From Numida meleagris (taxonomy: Eukaryota; Chordata; Aves; Galliformes; Numididae), in the NCBI RefSeq assembly GCF_002078875.1, contig NC_034412.1, positions 6,767,759 through 6,831,758 on the forward strand: DNA of 64,000 nucleotides, in the 5' to 3' direction. A program made the position numbers and the translations under genes. A model generated the notes under the pieces. That model worked only from the letters and a program-made list of their open reading frames with translations. It ran no database searches and was not told the DNA's origin. Each line of letters opens with the position of its first letter. Position 1 is the stretch's first letter. This document shows, in pieces, positions 1-12,500 of the stretch.

Positions 1-422
1 TGCTTTGCAATTTAGGCATAGCTAGTGTGACCTCATCTCACACTGTACAGTGCTTCAAGATCCTGGGTGAAATACTCAGCAGTATTACCTGCTGCTTCTG
101 TCCAAAATGAGTAGAATTTTGATAGCTGCTTCCAGAGCGAGGTGTCTGCAACAGCATGCTGCTTGGAGAGAAGCCACATCAACTATGATTGTGGCTGGAG
201 CTCAGATTAAGATGGTGATTTTAGTCCTCAGCTAATCTTCTTGCAGGGTGGTTAGATTTCAGTTTAGAACAGGATTTCAAAAACGTTTTTAGCCAGAAGA
301 AACAACTGGGAGTGTCAGCTTCTAGGCTGATGGCAGGCAGTGCTTCCTACTGATATGCCTGCCACAGTTTAGGAACCACAGACTTGGGACAATCTCCTGA
401 TGATACCCATCTTGTTTTCCAG
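1..422 (+). other. USP13 intron (3' part)
   Basis: No coding similarity is seen. The region ends in the acceptor of the first window exon. Confidence 0.6.
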
Positions 423-544
423 ATTTAGAGGCAAATGGTGATCTGAGCAGTGATGACTTTGAATATGAAGATGAAGCAAAACTCGTTATATTTCCGGATC
501 ACTATGAAATCTCATTACCAAACATAGAAGAGTTACCAGCACTG
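423..544 (+). CDS. USP13: USP13 window exon 1: acidic linker before ZnF-UBP
   Basis: The acceptor is TTTTCCAG and the donor GTTAGT. The first two bases complete a codon begun in an unseen upstream exon; the following codons read [18 protein letters not shown] and then a segment ending NIEELPAL (residues 1-41). This acidic stretch links the N-terminal variant zinc-finger region, outside the window, to the ZnF-UBP domain and is typical of USP13. It ends in phase 0. Confidence 0.93.
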
Positions 545-3500
545 GTTAGTGAATGTGTGCAAGCGGTGAAAGGAATTTTCCTCTGGTTTGGTTTTTATCA
601 AGATGTTGTTTTGTTGTCAGTTGCTTGTTTTTACATAAAGGTCTTTTTTAACTAGATAGGCAGGCATTTTAAAAGGTCTGCTCTGTCTTTATTCCTTGTA
701 TTTCCTTTTGCCTCCTGCATTCTTTCCCTTATTTTGATGACCACTTGCCCCACATATTACATGTTGTGCTTACTCTCCTGCTAAAATAACAGTAATCCAG
801 AAGAATGTTTGTGTATTTAAGCATATAATTAGTCTTGCTGATATCCAGTTCAATATACAGTTAGCATCTGAGCTGGATGTCAAGTTCTTAGAAGTCACTG
901 AACTGCGTTAGATTTTGAATTTGATCTTCCTTTGTCTTCCAGGTGACAATAGCTTCTGATGCACTCCTCAGTGCAAAATCACCCTATAGGAAGCAGGACC
1001 CTGACTCATGGGAAGAAGAGCTACAGGCATCTAAACATGCCAAATCGCTTGTACAGTTGGACAATGGTGTTAGAATTCCCCCCAGGTAAGCATAGCAAGG
1101 TTTTTTCATTCTAGGTAATCTAACACAGTCCAGAATAAAAAAATAAAGCCAATAACTCGGCCAACAATTATCTTGCATGACTCTTGGCTGGATGTGTATG
1201 CTTGGTTTGACCTACCATAACTAGGAATACTGAACTGCTTCCTGTCTTACTTATTTCTGTGATGTCTTCCCTTTTTTTTTTCTTGCAGTGGTTGGAAGTG
1301 CTCAAAATGTGACCTGCGGGAGAATCTGTGGCTAAACCTGACGGATGGTTCAGTGTTGTGTGGGAAGTGGTTCTTCGATGGTAGTGGAGGGAATGGCCAT
1401 GCAACAGAGCACTACAAGGAGACAGGTTATCCCCTGGCAGTGAAGCTGGGAACCATCACTCCTGATGGAGCAGGTCAGCCACCTGGCAGGTTCTTAGATG
1501 GGATATCTTTTGTGCATGAAGCTAACAGTGTAAACCTATTACCAAGTGGGCTTTTTTCTCCAGTGCAAATGTTTGACAGACTGATATGGAAAGAAAACCG
1601 TGTGAGTTTGTGAATCTTGTTCTGTTTCAGGAGAATGATTCACTTCATTAGAAGAAAACTCTTTTTTTAATGTTCTTTTCCTCCTGTTATATGTCTGATT
1701 GTAAATAGTATTTTGGTTTTGTATAATAGTGGATTGATATTAGATAGGGAGGAATGGTGTTTCGAAACAACATAGTCCTGAGAAGCAGTATTTTTAGTTC
1801 TGCTAATTTTGCTGTGTTAGCCTGGGGCAAATGATTCAATGTCAAATAATGTAGAAACAATAACAGTAATGATTTTAAAGTCAGAAAAGTCTAGTCTCAT
1901 CCATTTTTTAAATTTACTGATATTTTAAAATAATTTTTACATTACTGGTGTATTTCTTTAATGTACTGGGGACTGTGCTATTTTCCAGTGTTGATTTAGT
2001 AATTTTTTATTAATCCTTGTGGGGCTGCTGTGATGGTTTAAAAAAAAAAAAAAAGCCTGATCTTGGGAGAATGAAAAATCTATGGGAGCATCCTTGTTTG
2101 CGTATTCTCTGGGTGTGCAGTGTTGCTGTGGAGAGGGTTATGGTGTGTGAAAACTAGATAGAGTATAAACATGAGAAGTTGAAAACGTCATAAGCAAAGA
2201 GATCTTTTTCTGCAGCTGTAAGGAGGGAAAAAAAAGAATGGATAGCATGATTACATTTGTTTTTTAGTGCTGATGACCATATGGATGAAAAATGACTGTT
2301 TAGAGTGGCAACCTTCCATTTGTTTGTTTATTTACACGGATCAGTTGAGAATTTTTCATCTTTAAGTCCTATTCATTTTCGGGGTAAGGAGGTTGTAGTC
2401 AGATTCACCCAGCTGTGCTGTAGAAACACTGAGCAAAATTATTTTTCTCCCAGATACTGTTTCCTTGGGTGAGCCTGGTTTTGGATTGAAGATGGTTAGG
2501 ATTTTCTTGGATGTAAGTTTCAACCTGCATCTACAAAATAAAAAATATTCTTTAGTGTTTGTTTCGATGCTTTGGCATCTTTACCACTAGTATTTGTTTC
2601 CTACAGCTGTTGTACTTCTGCCTCCCACCTATCAGCTGCTTGTGCTCTCATGTGGCCTTTGGGATAACAAAGGACATGCTGTCATCTTCCCCTCTGAATG
2701 AGGGGCAGCAGCTGTTCTACACAGATTTGTTCTTCTGGATGTTGTTAACTTGGTGTCCCTGTAGGAAAGATTTCCCTCTCCCAACCTTTCCTTTTTCCTT
2801 TTCAGCAGTTTTTCTCTCTGATCTATATTGCATTGGTAATCATAACCTCTCTATAGGGCTGGGTGACAGTTGAGCTTCAGGAAAAAAGCCCCGTGGCTGA
2901 TTGTGACACAAAATTTGTCTGGTTTCTGCTTTCCTGCGCTGGAGGTGAAGTGGTAATGGTAGAGGAGTACTAAGTGTTGATCCCTCTGCTGACGTAACTT
3001 TATCCTTTTTCACACTAGTGAGGATGAGAAAGAGGTGATGCCAGTACTCTGCTCATCCCTACCCTACTTATTCACAGAGAGAGCAGAGGAGAGCTCCTTG
3101 TCTTTCCCTGAGAAATCTGTATTGCATAGACTGGAAGGGATTTGTGGTGCATTAGCCTCATTTTATAGTGTTTTGTCAAGAAACAGACCTGTGTTCAGGT
3201 CAGAAATTGAACCAAAATTCTGTCTTCCATCCTAGGACCTTGGACAGGTTACACAAGTCAAAAACTTTCTTCTCTAGGTTGAGTACTCCTTGGCAGGCTA
3301 TGCTAACGGCTACTTCTCTTTACAGTGCCATTAGGTTTGATTTCAAGTACTTGAGGTTACATGTTTGAAACTGCTCTGAGGACTGGAATGGTCATTTGGC
3401 AGTGAGAGGCTCTATTTTTAACAGGTACTTGAATGTAGTTGCTTTGTGGATACCAGTCTCAGTAATTGTCGGATACTTCTTTAGGGGAATCCTGTGCAAC

Positions 3501-6500
3501 TTGTTTCTTCATGGACCATTGCCTGTTATCCTTTAGGTAGGAAGGAGTGATGTCTGTAACAGGCATAAATCTTGAGCTGGAAGAGAAAAGGAAGTACAGG
3601 TAGCAGTGTCACTTTTCTTACTGCAATATGAATAATAATGATTATTCTCTGTTTAATTATGTTTTGTGGTGCCTATTTCAGATATTTCTTGTTTTCTTTT
3701 TTCTTCCCCTCTTCTTCCCTTTTCTTACTCTGAGAACATCAGCTTGTGTGTCACATTTGCTGGCTTCTATGCAGACACTTGTAGATAAGAATGTAGGAGA
3801 GGACTACAGACCAGTGTTTTGGAACTCTCGGCTTCTTTCTTTAATCAGCTACTCTTTGCTGCTTTTGAAGTGGATTCTTTTCTCTCTCACGGATTTAAGT
3901 TGGCTACACAGCAGAAAGAAATAATGTTTTGTGAGACAAGCTGGGCTTGAGTGAAGATCAATGTTGTGTGTTCCATTCCTGCTCTTCTGGGTCAGTAATT
4001 CCAGATGGCTGCTCTTTCTTCATTTGCCAGAAATGAGGAAAAACAAAATCAAAGAAAACACATTGGAGCAGTCACCCAAGGTCAGCTGATGTGTAATCTC
4101 ACTGATAGATGTGTGAGCTTTACAGGATCTTTCGGCTGTGCTGTGACCTCACCAGAAGACTATGGAATGTTGTATGTGGATGAGCTGTCAAGTCCTCTGA
4201 GCATGCTTGCTACCACACAGTGGAATTCCAGTAGATGAGCAGCTACAGCCCCATGCATGCCAGAGGGGTCACCAGAACCAATGTTAATAGAGGGTCTGAT
4301 GGCTACTGATGGCAGATAGCAGCGTGACTCAAAAACACTGTTCCTTGTTTTGAGTGAGATAATGTTTTTCATAGGACTGGTAAATCCATAAGTTGCGTTT
4401 AGATCTTAGGATAGTGGCTGACCCTCAAGCTATCATTTCAGTATGATTTTTCCCACTAGCAGTCTTCAAAGAAGCTGTAATCTTGTTAAAATCTTACTTG
4501 GGTGATGGACTGAGGCAAAACCCAAGTCTGTAGTTGACAGGAGAGAGGAGAAGGACCTTTCGGAAGTGGGATCTGTGCTGTGAACGGACTTTATCTGGAT
4601 TCCTGCTCTGTCCTCCCCAATTCTTCTTATTTCTTCTGATTCAGGGTTCAGATTTCTCTGTTAACCTGGATCTGATCATGGGGAAAAATCGCTGTGAGAA
4701 ACTCTGTAGGATGTGAAGTAAACTTGTCTGAGAGAAGTACTGGCAGAGATATTTTGGACTTTGATATGAGTAGAGACCAGAGCAGAGGAGTATTTGTACA
4801 CTAAAGAGGAAGAGAGCAGAGAAGAGAAAAGACAAGACCTGCTCAAGGCTTACTAGTGGGTCTTATAAGTCAAATCCTTACGTCATGCCTGTAGATTTGT
4901 TATTTGCTTAAGTAGGTGAAAACTCTGCTTTGTTAAAGTTTTGCTTGGTAAGCATTAAAAATGAGATTTTTATCTCCATTTTGTCCCTTTGTTGGATTTA
5001 TTAAATATAGCTTCATAACAAAAATGTCATTAGGCATGCTGCTTCCCTCCTCGGTTTGAACGTTGCCCTTTCAAAATCTTTAGGGACCATGAGGAGCTAC
5101 TTTATAGCTAGAATGTAGATCTGTCATACTATAAAGCGGGGCATCCCAATAATGACATCAGACTTTCTCCCTCGTGATAAGATTAATCTTTCAAGTCCCA
5201 TCCAAGTTATTTCAAATAAAGGATTTTTCATTTTTTTTCCCCGTGTCTCCTTGGGAAAAGGAAATGGATTCCTTGAACTGAACGAGACATTAAAATGCCA
5301 TTTCTGATGGTCAGTTGGTTCTATATACTCATAGTTTTGACACGTTTGCCAGTATCTAGTAACTCCACAAAAAAATTCAAAAGATCTTGCTGCCGTGTTC
5401 AAAATGTAGTTTGTATATGTACCTGAGAATTCTGTGTGCCCTGTTCCTTCTTTCTTTTCTCCTACAGATTTCTTTACTTTTTTCTTTTTTTGGGTGGGGA
5501 GGGGTTGTTTTCGAATACTGTAATTGCTCTAAATTTTCTTAGCTTTTAATGCTATTAAGGTGTGTAATTTACTCAAAGGAGAAGAGTTGAGTTGATCATG
5601 TTGAAAACATTTAAGATGTTTACTAAGCTCTGTGGGTCTATATTTATAATATATCTCTTCCAACCAAACCCAGAGAATGTGAATAAGACATACTGTGTAG
5701 GCACTTCTGTACTGAGAATGCAATGTTGGTCAACAAAGAGAAGGGGTAACATTCAATACAACAGGTCATCTGTTTCTCTTTGCTTTTGTAGATGTCTATT
5801 CCTTTGATGAAGAGGAGCCGGTTTTAGATCCGCATATAGCAAAGCATCTGGCACACTTTGGGATTGATATGCTGCAGATGCAAGTGGTAGGAAATCAAGC
5901 TTCTATTTAGTTTCTTGTTTACTCTTCTAGTTGGGGGTAGGGAGACAGGAGAAGAATGATAGCTGTAGTTTATGTTGAACAAACCTTATACTGGTTAGTG
6001 TATTTCAGTCTAAGTGGAGACAAAAGAGGAAAACTAAACTATTAGAGAAAAGTTAAACTGGTTTCAAAAGCCTTCATGTTTCTAATCAACAGTATTTTCA
6101 GTATATTAATGTCCTTGCCAATGTCATGAATAAAAAGTTCCTTTTATTCAGTGGTCTTTCTGGAAAACCTGTTTTACTTAGCAATCTTCAAAACTTACGT
6201 ATAGTTTCAGCTGTTGCAGAGGATTCCCCTACTGTTTTCAGACCAGTCTGTAAGATTCTTTGTGAAGTGGAGGAATAGTGCTAGCAGTGAATGACAATAT
6301 AGTGATTAGTGCCTACAGATTAAAAGCTGAGCTGTGAATTGGAGCCTTGAGATCACAAACTTTGGCTTTTCCCTTCTGCACAAAGAAGAGAGTTTTCGAA
6401 GCTGCAGCTTTTCATCTGATTTGTTTGCTGGGACCATCTTCTACAGTAGCAGCTATGTCCAACCATTATAAATGGAAAAATGAAGCTTGAAAACATGCAG

Positions 6501-9500
6501 TATTTTTTATGCTGAGTCTTGAGGACTGTAGAGAAGTGGAAGTTGAAGGCACAGGAAGAAACATTCAAAGAGCCAGTGGTCTGTAGTAAAGAGCTGAGAG
6601 ACATTGGATGAGCAAGCAGCTAGACTTCTGACCCTGACCACCTCCCCTGCATGTGGGATTCACCTCCCTTTTCCCATTGATCTGACTCTTCTTTACTAGA
6701 AGAGATCACAAAGTTGGTGATGATGATAGCAAAAGTATAATAGTTGCAGAAGTTAAAAGGCAGAAAAATAAATTTTGTTTCTTTCAGGCAGAGAACGGTC
6801 TAAGAGATAACGATATAAAACCAAGAGTCTCTGAATGGGAAGTGATTCAGGAAGCTGGTGTGAAACTCAAGCCCATGTATGGCCCAGGATATACCGGCAT
6901 GAAGAACCTGGGAAATAGCTGCTACCTCAATGCTGTCATGCAAGCCATTTTCAGCATCCCAGAGTTCCAGCGAGCGTAAGTAGCTCCAAGCTGGCACTTA
7001 ATATTAGTTGCCTAATTACCCTACATCTTGTTTTTTTATGCAGAACAGTATTTTATTGTCTTTAACAAAATATGAGCCTGGCAGAATTTAGATGTGTTTG
7101 TGTTCTTTCAGTGTGGCCCTGCCCAGGTAGCCTGTTATTTCATCTGTGTTCAAGTGAAGCAATTCTCAGTATGTTGCTAAGTGCTTTGGTTTTCAACAAA
7201 CCGGCTGCAACAATATATACCTCAGCATTTATTGCCAGGAATTAGGCCATTGTTTCTCTGAGGAAAACTCAATACAAACATTATTTTTACATGTCTTGTT
7301 CTTGATTAGAAACAAACAAAAAGACTCTTGGAATTTATTTGGTAGTGTTGGTCTGGAATAGAAAGTGCATTGTTTCTCTGTGGTTTTGAGCAATGCCATC
7401 CAGCAGCTGCTTCAAGATCAAGGAATAGAATATAAATTCTGGATAAACAGCAAAACCATGTCTTTTCTCTTTAGCTGGAAACTTCTAACCATAACTTACA
7501 TGTCCACTTCCTAATTTCTTAACTACTCTTTTTCAATGGTAGAAGCACTCACGAGGGTTAGATGAAGTTACTTGCATGTTACAAAATTCCACTTGCTAGC
7601 CCAGAAGGAGCTTGTAGATGTATCGCTGCTGAGGACTATGTATCTGTTAGCGTATCTCTGAGTAAACCTAGGTGTGGTATTTGAATGTTTGTGCTTTGTT
7701 CTTGCTGCCCAGGTATGTGGGAAACCTTCCGAGAATATTTGACTACTCCCCACTTGATCCAACACAAGATTTCAACACTCAGATGTAAGTGATGCTTTTC
7801 AGTGACTTACTTTGTCAATTTAAATAGAATCTGAATAATTTAATGGCAAAGAAGAAAAGTATGTCTCTGTGGGCTTGAAAGCCAAATTTGGCGCAGGGTA
7901 GAATGCAAAGACTTGTGTGATTAAATATATATAATGTTTCTTCAGGGACTCAAAGACAGTGTATTTCCTTTTTCCTTGAAAGAAAATCTTCTATTTTTTC
8001 TGCCTGTTTTCTCATGTGTTTGTATTTTTGGTTGTTTTTTTTTTTCCCCCCATTTTCTTTCCTACAGGGCTAAACTGGGACATGGCCTCCTTTCAGGCCA
8101 GTATTCTAAACCACCCATGAAATCTGAGCTTATTGAACAGGTGATGAAAGAAGAACACAAGGTATTTGACTGAGTTTGTGCAGCTTGGTAACTAGGTAAA
8201 AGTGATACCCTGAGAAAAGGGAACAGGTGCTGGGCATTGGAGAACATGGGTGGATCCAGCATGGGATGCTTAGCAAGGTGGAATGAGCGGGATTCTAGTC
8301 AGGAATATATTAGTCAGGGACTATTTGTGCAAAGCTTTAAAGTAACCAATGGTTCTGCTAAGAAAGTATTCTGCAGCTCCTGTGATGAGTGCAAACATTC
8401 GTAGAACTTAAGTTTATCTTCTCTGAGGGACAGAAAATGCTATTTCAGAGAGTCCTGAGTGTTAGAAGACAATTCCTAATCTCTCTCTAAGTTGCAGAAA
8501 GAAAGACCAAAGAAATTGTTTATTTGTCTCAACACGGTTCATGGGCACTGCCTGATTCTGTTTTGTCTTCGTACCTTTTCTTAGCTCTGTGAAGAAAAGC
8601 TGTTTGCAGCTTTTATGTCAGCAACAATTTATTCTTTTTTTTCCAAGTTGGTATACATTTTCCTCAGCATTTGGAGAGTGAGAATAACCTCAGTTTGTAT
8701 TTTGCCTCTTTTTTTCAAACTCTGCTTTTGAATTTGTCACTGCTTTCCCTACAGTAACCTGATTAACATTTGTCTTGAGCAAAATGTTAGTTATTTGGTC
8801 CATGTAATCTACCCAAGTGAATCTATCAGAGTTTAGATTTGGTTTCCTATTCAAACTATCTTCTTTGAAACATCTTGTTTAGAGTGATGCTGCGAAAACG
8901 CCCTGAAATGTGTTAGTGTCCCTGTCAGCTTCTTATTGTGATTCCAAACAACATGTGGAGTTGAATCAGACTTCACAAATGGATTATTTAGAAACAAAAG
9001 ATCAGCTAATAACCAACAGCGAAGATGCTACCTGTAGGAAAGAGCTTTCTTTGCAGAGAAGATTGTTTCGTAAAAAGTTGTGTTTTTATGGACGGTAGAA
9101 TTCATGTGTGCTTGTCAAAGAAGCATGGTGATGATTTTCATGAAAATAGGTATTTTTCTCTACCTTTATCTATTAGTTCTTGATATAGGAATTTATTTCC
9201 AAATAAGAATGCCAGGAAGATTCTGGGCACAGAGAGAGAATCTGGTACACTGTAGTTCATATAATTCGAGTGCCCTGTGTCTCCTCAGTAGTGGTTTTGC
9301 ATGGTAAATGCTTACTGTTTTGGAAGAAACCAAAAAATCTGGCTTATATTTCCTTCAAAGTTGGAATCTACCAGTGAATTACTGTGACTAATAAATAGTA
9401 GAACAGATTTTTAACAGACGCCTCACTTACATTCTGTATTATAGTTGTCTGACTTTGTTAAATGTGTTTGTGATATGAAAAAGAAATTACGTGCTGGAAT

Positions 9501-12500
9501 TCAGGACTTGATCTCTTAGAACGAACCTACAACTATAAACCTACTACTCTATGTTTAGCCCAACAGTTAGTCTTAGCAATGAGGTGTTGAGGTCTTTTAA
9601 TGACAGGTAGTACTAACCTGTGTCAGGTAGTTAGTAGTAGCCATGTATTGGCATTTAAAAATGCTTGTATTGTTCATGAATTCATTTTAACAAAATCGTA
9701 GTTACACGTATCAGGTGAGTTCTTTACCAAGCAAATCGTAGCATGTACTAGGTCTAGGAACAGCTTTCACTCCTTTCATTCTCTATATTGAAGAAGAACA
9801 GAGGAAAATATCAAGGGTAGATACTTTTTCTTGTTCCATTGCTCTGGATGTACAGAAAACTAGATTTTGTGGGTTTGGGAATGTTCTCACCTCCCTCCCT
9901 GCCAACTTTCCCCAGAAATATTGATATACATATTGTATTTTGTCGTTCAGAGAGCTGTACTGACATCCATGATAAACTAATATGACTACATCAAATTTTA
10001 GGTGCTCAATGTTTTCAAGTGCCTCTGTTTTGTGTCTGTAGTTGTTCATTTTGTCTTTGCTCTTTTACTTTTTTGCATCCTACCTGCAAAGACGTTCTCT
10101 AGCTTTCTAGGTCACTGGAATTCATCCAGAGTTTTGGGGAGTTGTTGCCTGTGAAAGCATTCATGTGAGATCTGCAGTGGTCCAGCACAGTCTATATTTA
10201 GCTGAGCTGTTTCTCAACTTTTGATGGGGAAAGTATGCCAGATATTCTATAAATATTCGCGGTTCTGGGGAGATAAAATCTTTTCACCACAGGACCTTTG
10301 TCTGGGAACAGCAACAGTTTTCTTGGTCCCATTTTAATATTAAAAACAAGCTGAAAGCTTAAATGATCATCAGCTAGGACTTGATTCTCTGTTTAGTGCT
10401 CTGCCATTTCTTCTATTGTTTTTCTTGCCCTTCATGTGGAAGGGGTTTAGAGAACAAGATCCTTTTCTAGAGACTGTTGCATGTGGCTTGTTTCTCTTCT
10501 CCATGCTCAAATGGATGAGTAAAATGTATATAGATGGAAGCAAGGCTTAATTCCAAACCGCGCATTACACATTAAGGCAAATGTGTCACATTGCAGTATT
10601 CTTACTTTCAACCTAGAAAAAAGCCTAGCATGTAGTAATTTGAGCTGTTTTATGCCCATCTGGGCTTTGATGACACGTGATTGAGGACTCAGGAGTGATA
10701 TATCACCCAAGATTCAGGAATTGCTGGAACATCACTCTGTCAAAGCAGTATTAAGACTCCCTGTGGGAGCCTCTAACTAGCGTCTTAGCTTAATGATGGT
10801 TACGTTGCCAGTACTTGAAAAAACGTAACAGAGAACATTCTTCTCATTTCAGTGAATCTCAGCCTGCCTTTCCCTGCTGAAATCAATACTCACATTTTCC
10901 TCTTTTAGTGTGTGCTTTGTGTACTTTTCATTTCATGCTGCTTTTTCTATTTTTATACCAGACTGAGAGAGCAACTGCAGTAAAGACTGGGATTGGCTGA
11001 ATATTTAATAACCTTTAACGTGTCCTAAGGGCTCTGCTTTTCCTTGGACTCTCTTATGGAGAGTGAGAGCAAATCTGAGCAAAATATTCTGACCCTTTTC
11101 AAAGTGTTGTTTGAAAAGGATCATAAATAATATCATCTTGAAGCAATTTCAGGGGGGAAAAAAAAAAGCTTCTTAAAGTGATAAAGAGAGTGTGGAAGTC
11201 AAAATAAGGACTCAACAGCTAAAGACTTTCAGGTTTGGAGCAGTTCCCTACTGATGTAACTGAATAGCCAAACGTAGTATGTTCTTGGTCCCTCAATATG
11301 ATCAACAACTAAAAATTGTAAATTCATGTCTGTTTTTAGCAGTCTGTATGGGAATTTGTTCCGCATATATTAGTTACTCTCTGCTTCATTCTGTAGAGAT
11401 CGCTGGAAAGGTTTTGTTCTGAGTATAACAGTTGGTACATCAAAGTGTTTCAGTGCCCTCATAGCCTGAAGTGAAACAGGGGTCTGAAAGGACTGTAAAA
11501 TATTAGAAAACAGTGTAGACTTTAAGCCTTCTTGAAAGCTGCTAACCTTTAGCAAACCTTCAGCAATCTAATTTTACTTGCAAATTCCATAGAAAAATAA
11601 ACCTGTGTGAATGCTGCAGGAAACAGGGAAAAAAAAAACCACAATTTAAAACCCCCAAATATTTCAGGACCCTTTTCATTTTTTTTAATGGAAATCCAGA
11701 TGAAACTGAAACTATCATTTCTACAGTTACAGAAATGGGCCAAAAGTAGATCTAGTGGAGTGATTTGGGGATATTTGGTCCAAGACCGAACAAAAATTCT
11801 TCTTGAAAAGTTTTTTCTCTCTTTTGTTTATTTCTAGCCTCAACACAATGGAATATCTCCCCAGATGTTTAAGGCTTTTATAAGTAAAGACCACACAGAA
11901 TTTTCCTCTAATAGACAACAAGACGCACAGGAGTTTTTCCTACATCTTATAAATCTAGTAGAGGTGAGAAATTCTGCATGACCACTTCTTTTCCATGGTA
12001 GTATTAGAACCGAATTTGTTTTGTGAATGGCTCACTTATTAATTTACTCTTTATAGCATTGAGTATGTAGAAAATGGCACCAATTTAGAAATGCTTTGGT
12101 TTAGAAATATTTTTTTCTTAATTATTCTTTCTTATTGCTTCAGTGGGATTCACTGCGGGTGTGTGAGCTCTGCACGCGATAGAATGCAAGCAGAACAGTC
12201 AGATTTGTGTGCAGCTTTGGTGTCTCTGTGTTTACCGTAAAACAACCAGCAGTCTTTGGGTTCTTTGGTCAACGAAGGGGTGATCGTTACAGTGAATATT
12301 AATATTCTTTCAGAGGAATCCTGTAGGTTCAGAAAACCCCAGTGATGTCTTCCGGTTCTTGGTGGAAGAGCGCACACAATGCTGCCAGTCCAGAAAAGTC
12401 CGCTACACTGAGAGGGTGGACTACATCATGCAGTTACCTGTTGCTATGGAGGCAGCAACAAACAAAGGTAAAGAAAGCAACAGGTCAGTTCGCTGACCTT

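Noticed and set aside
35..420. A possible further USP13 exon at the window start
   Set aside because: No frame here matches the expected N-terminal zinc-finger sequence; it is intron.
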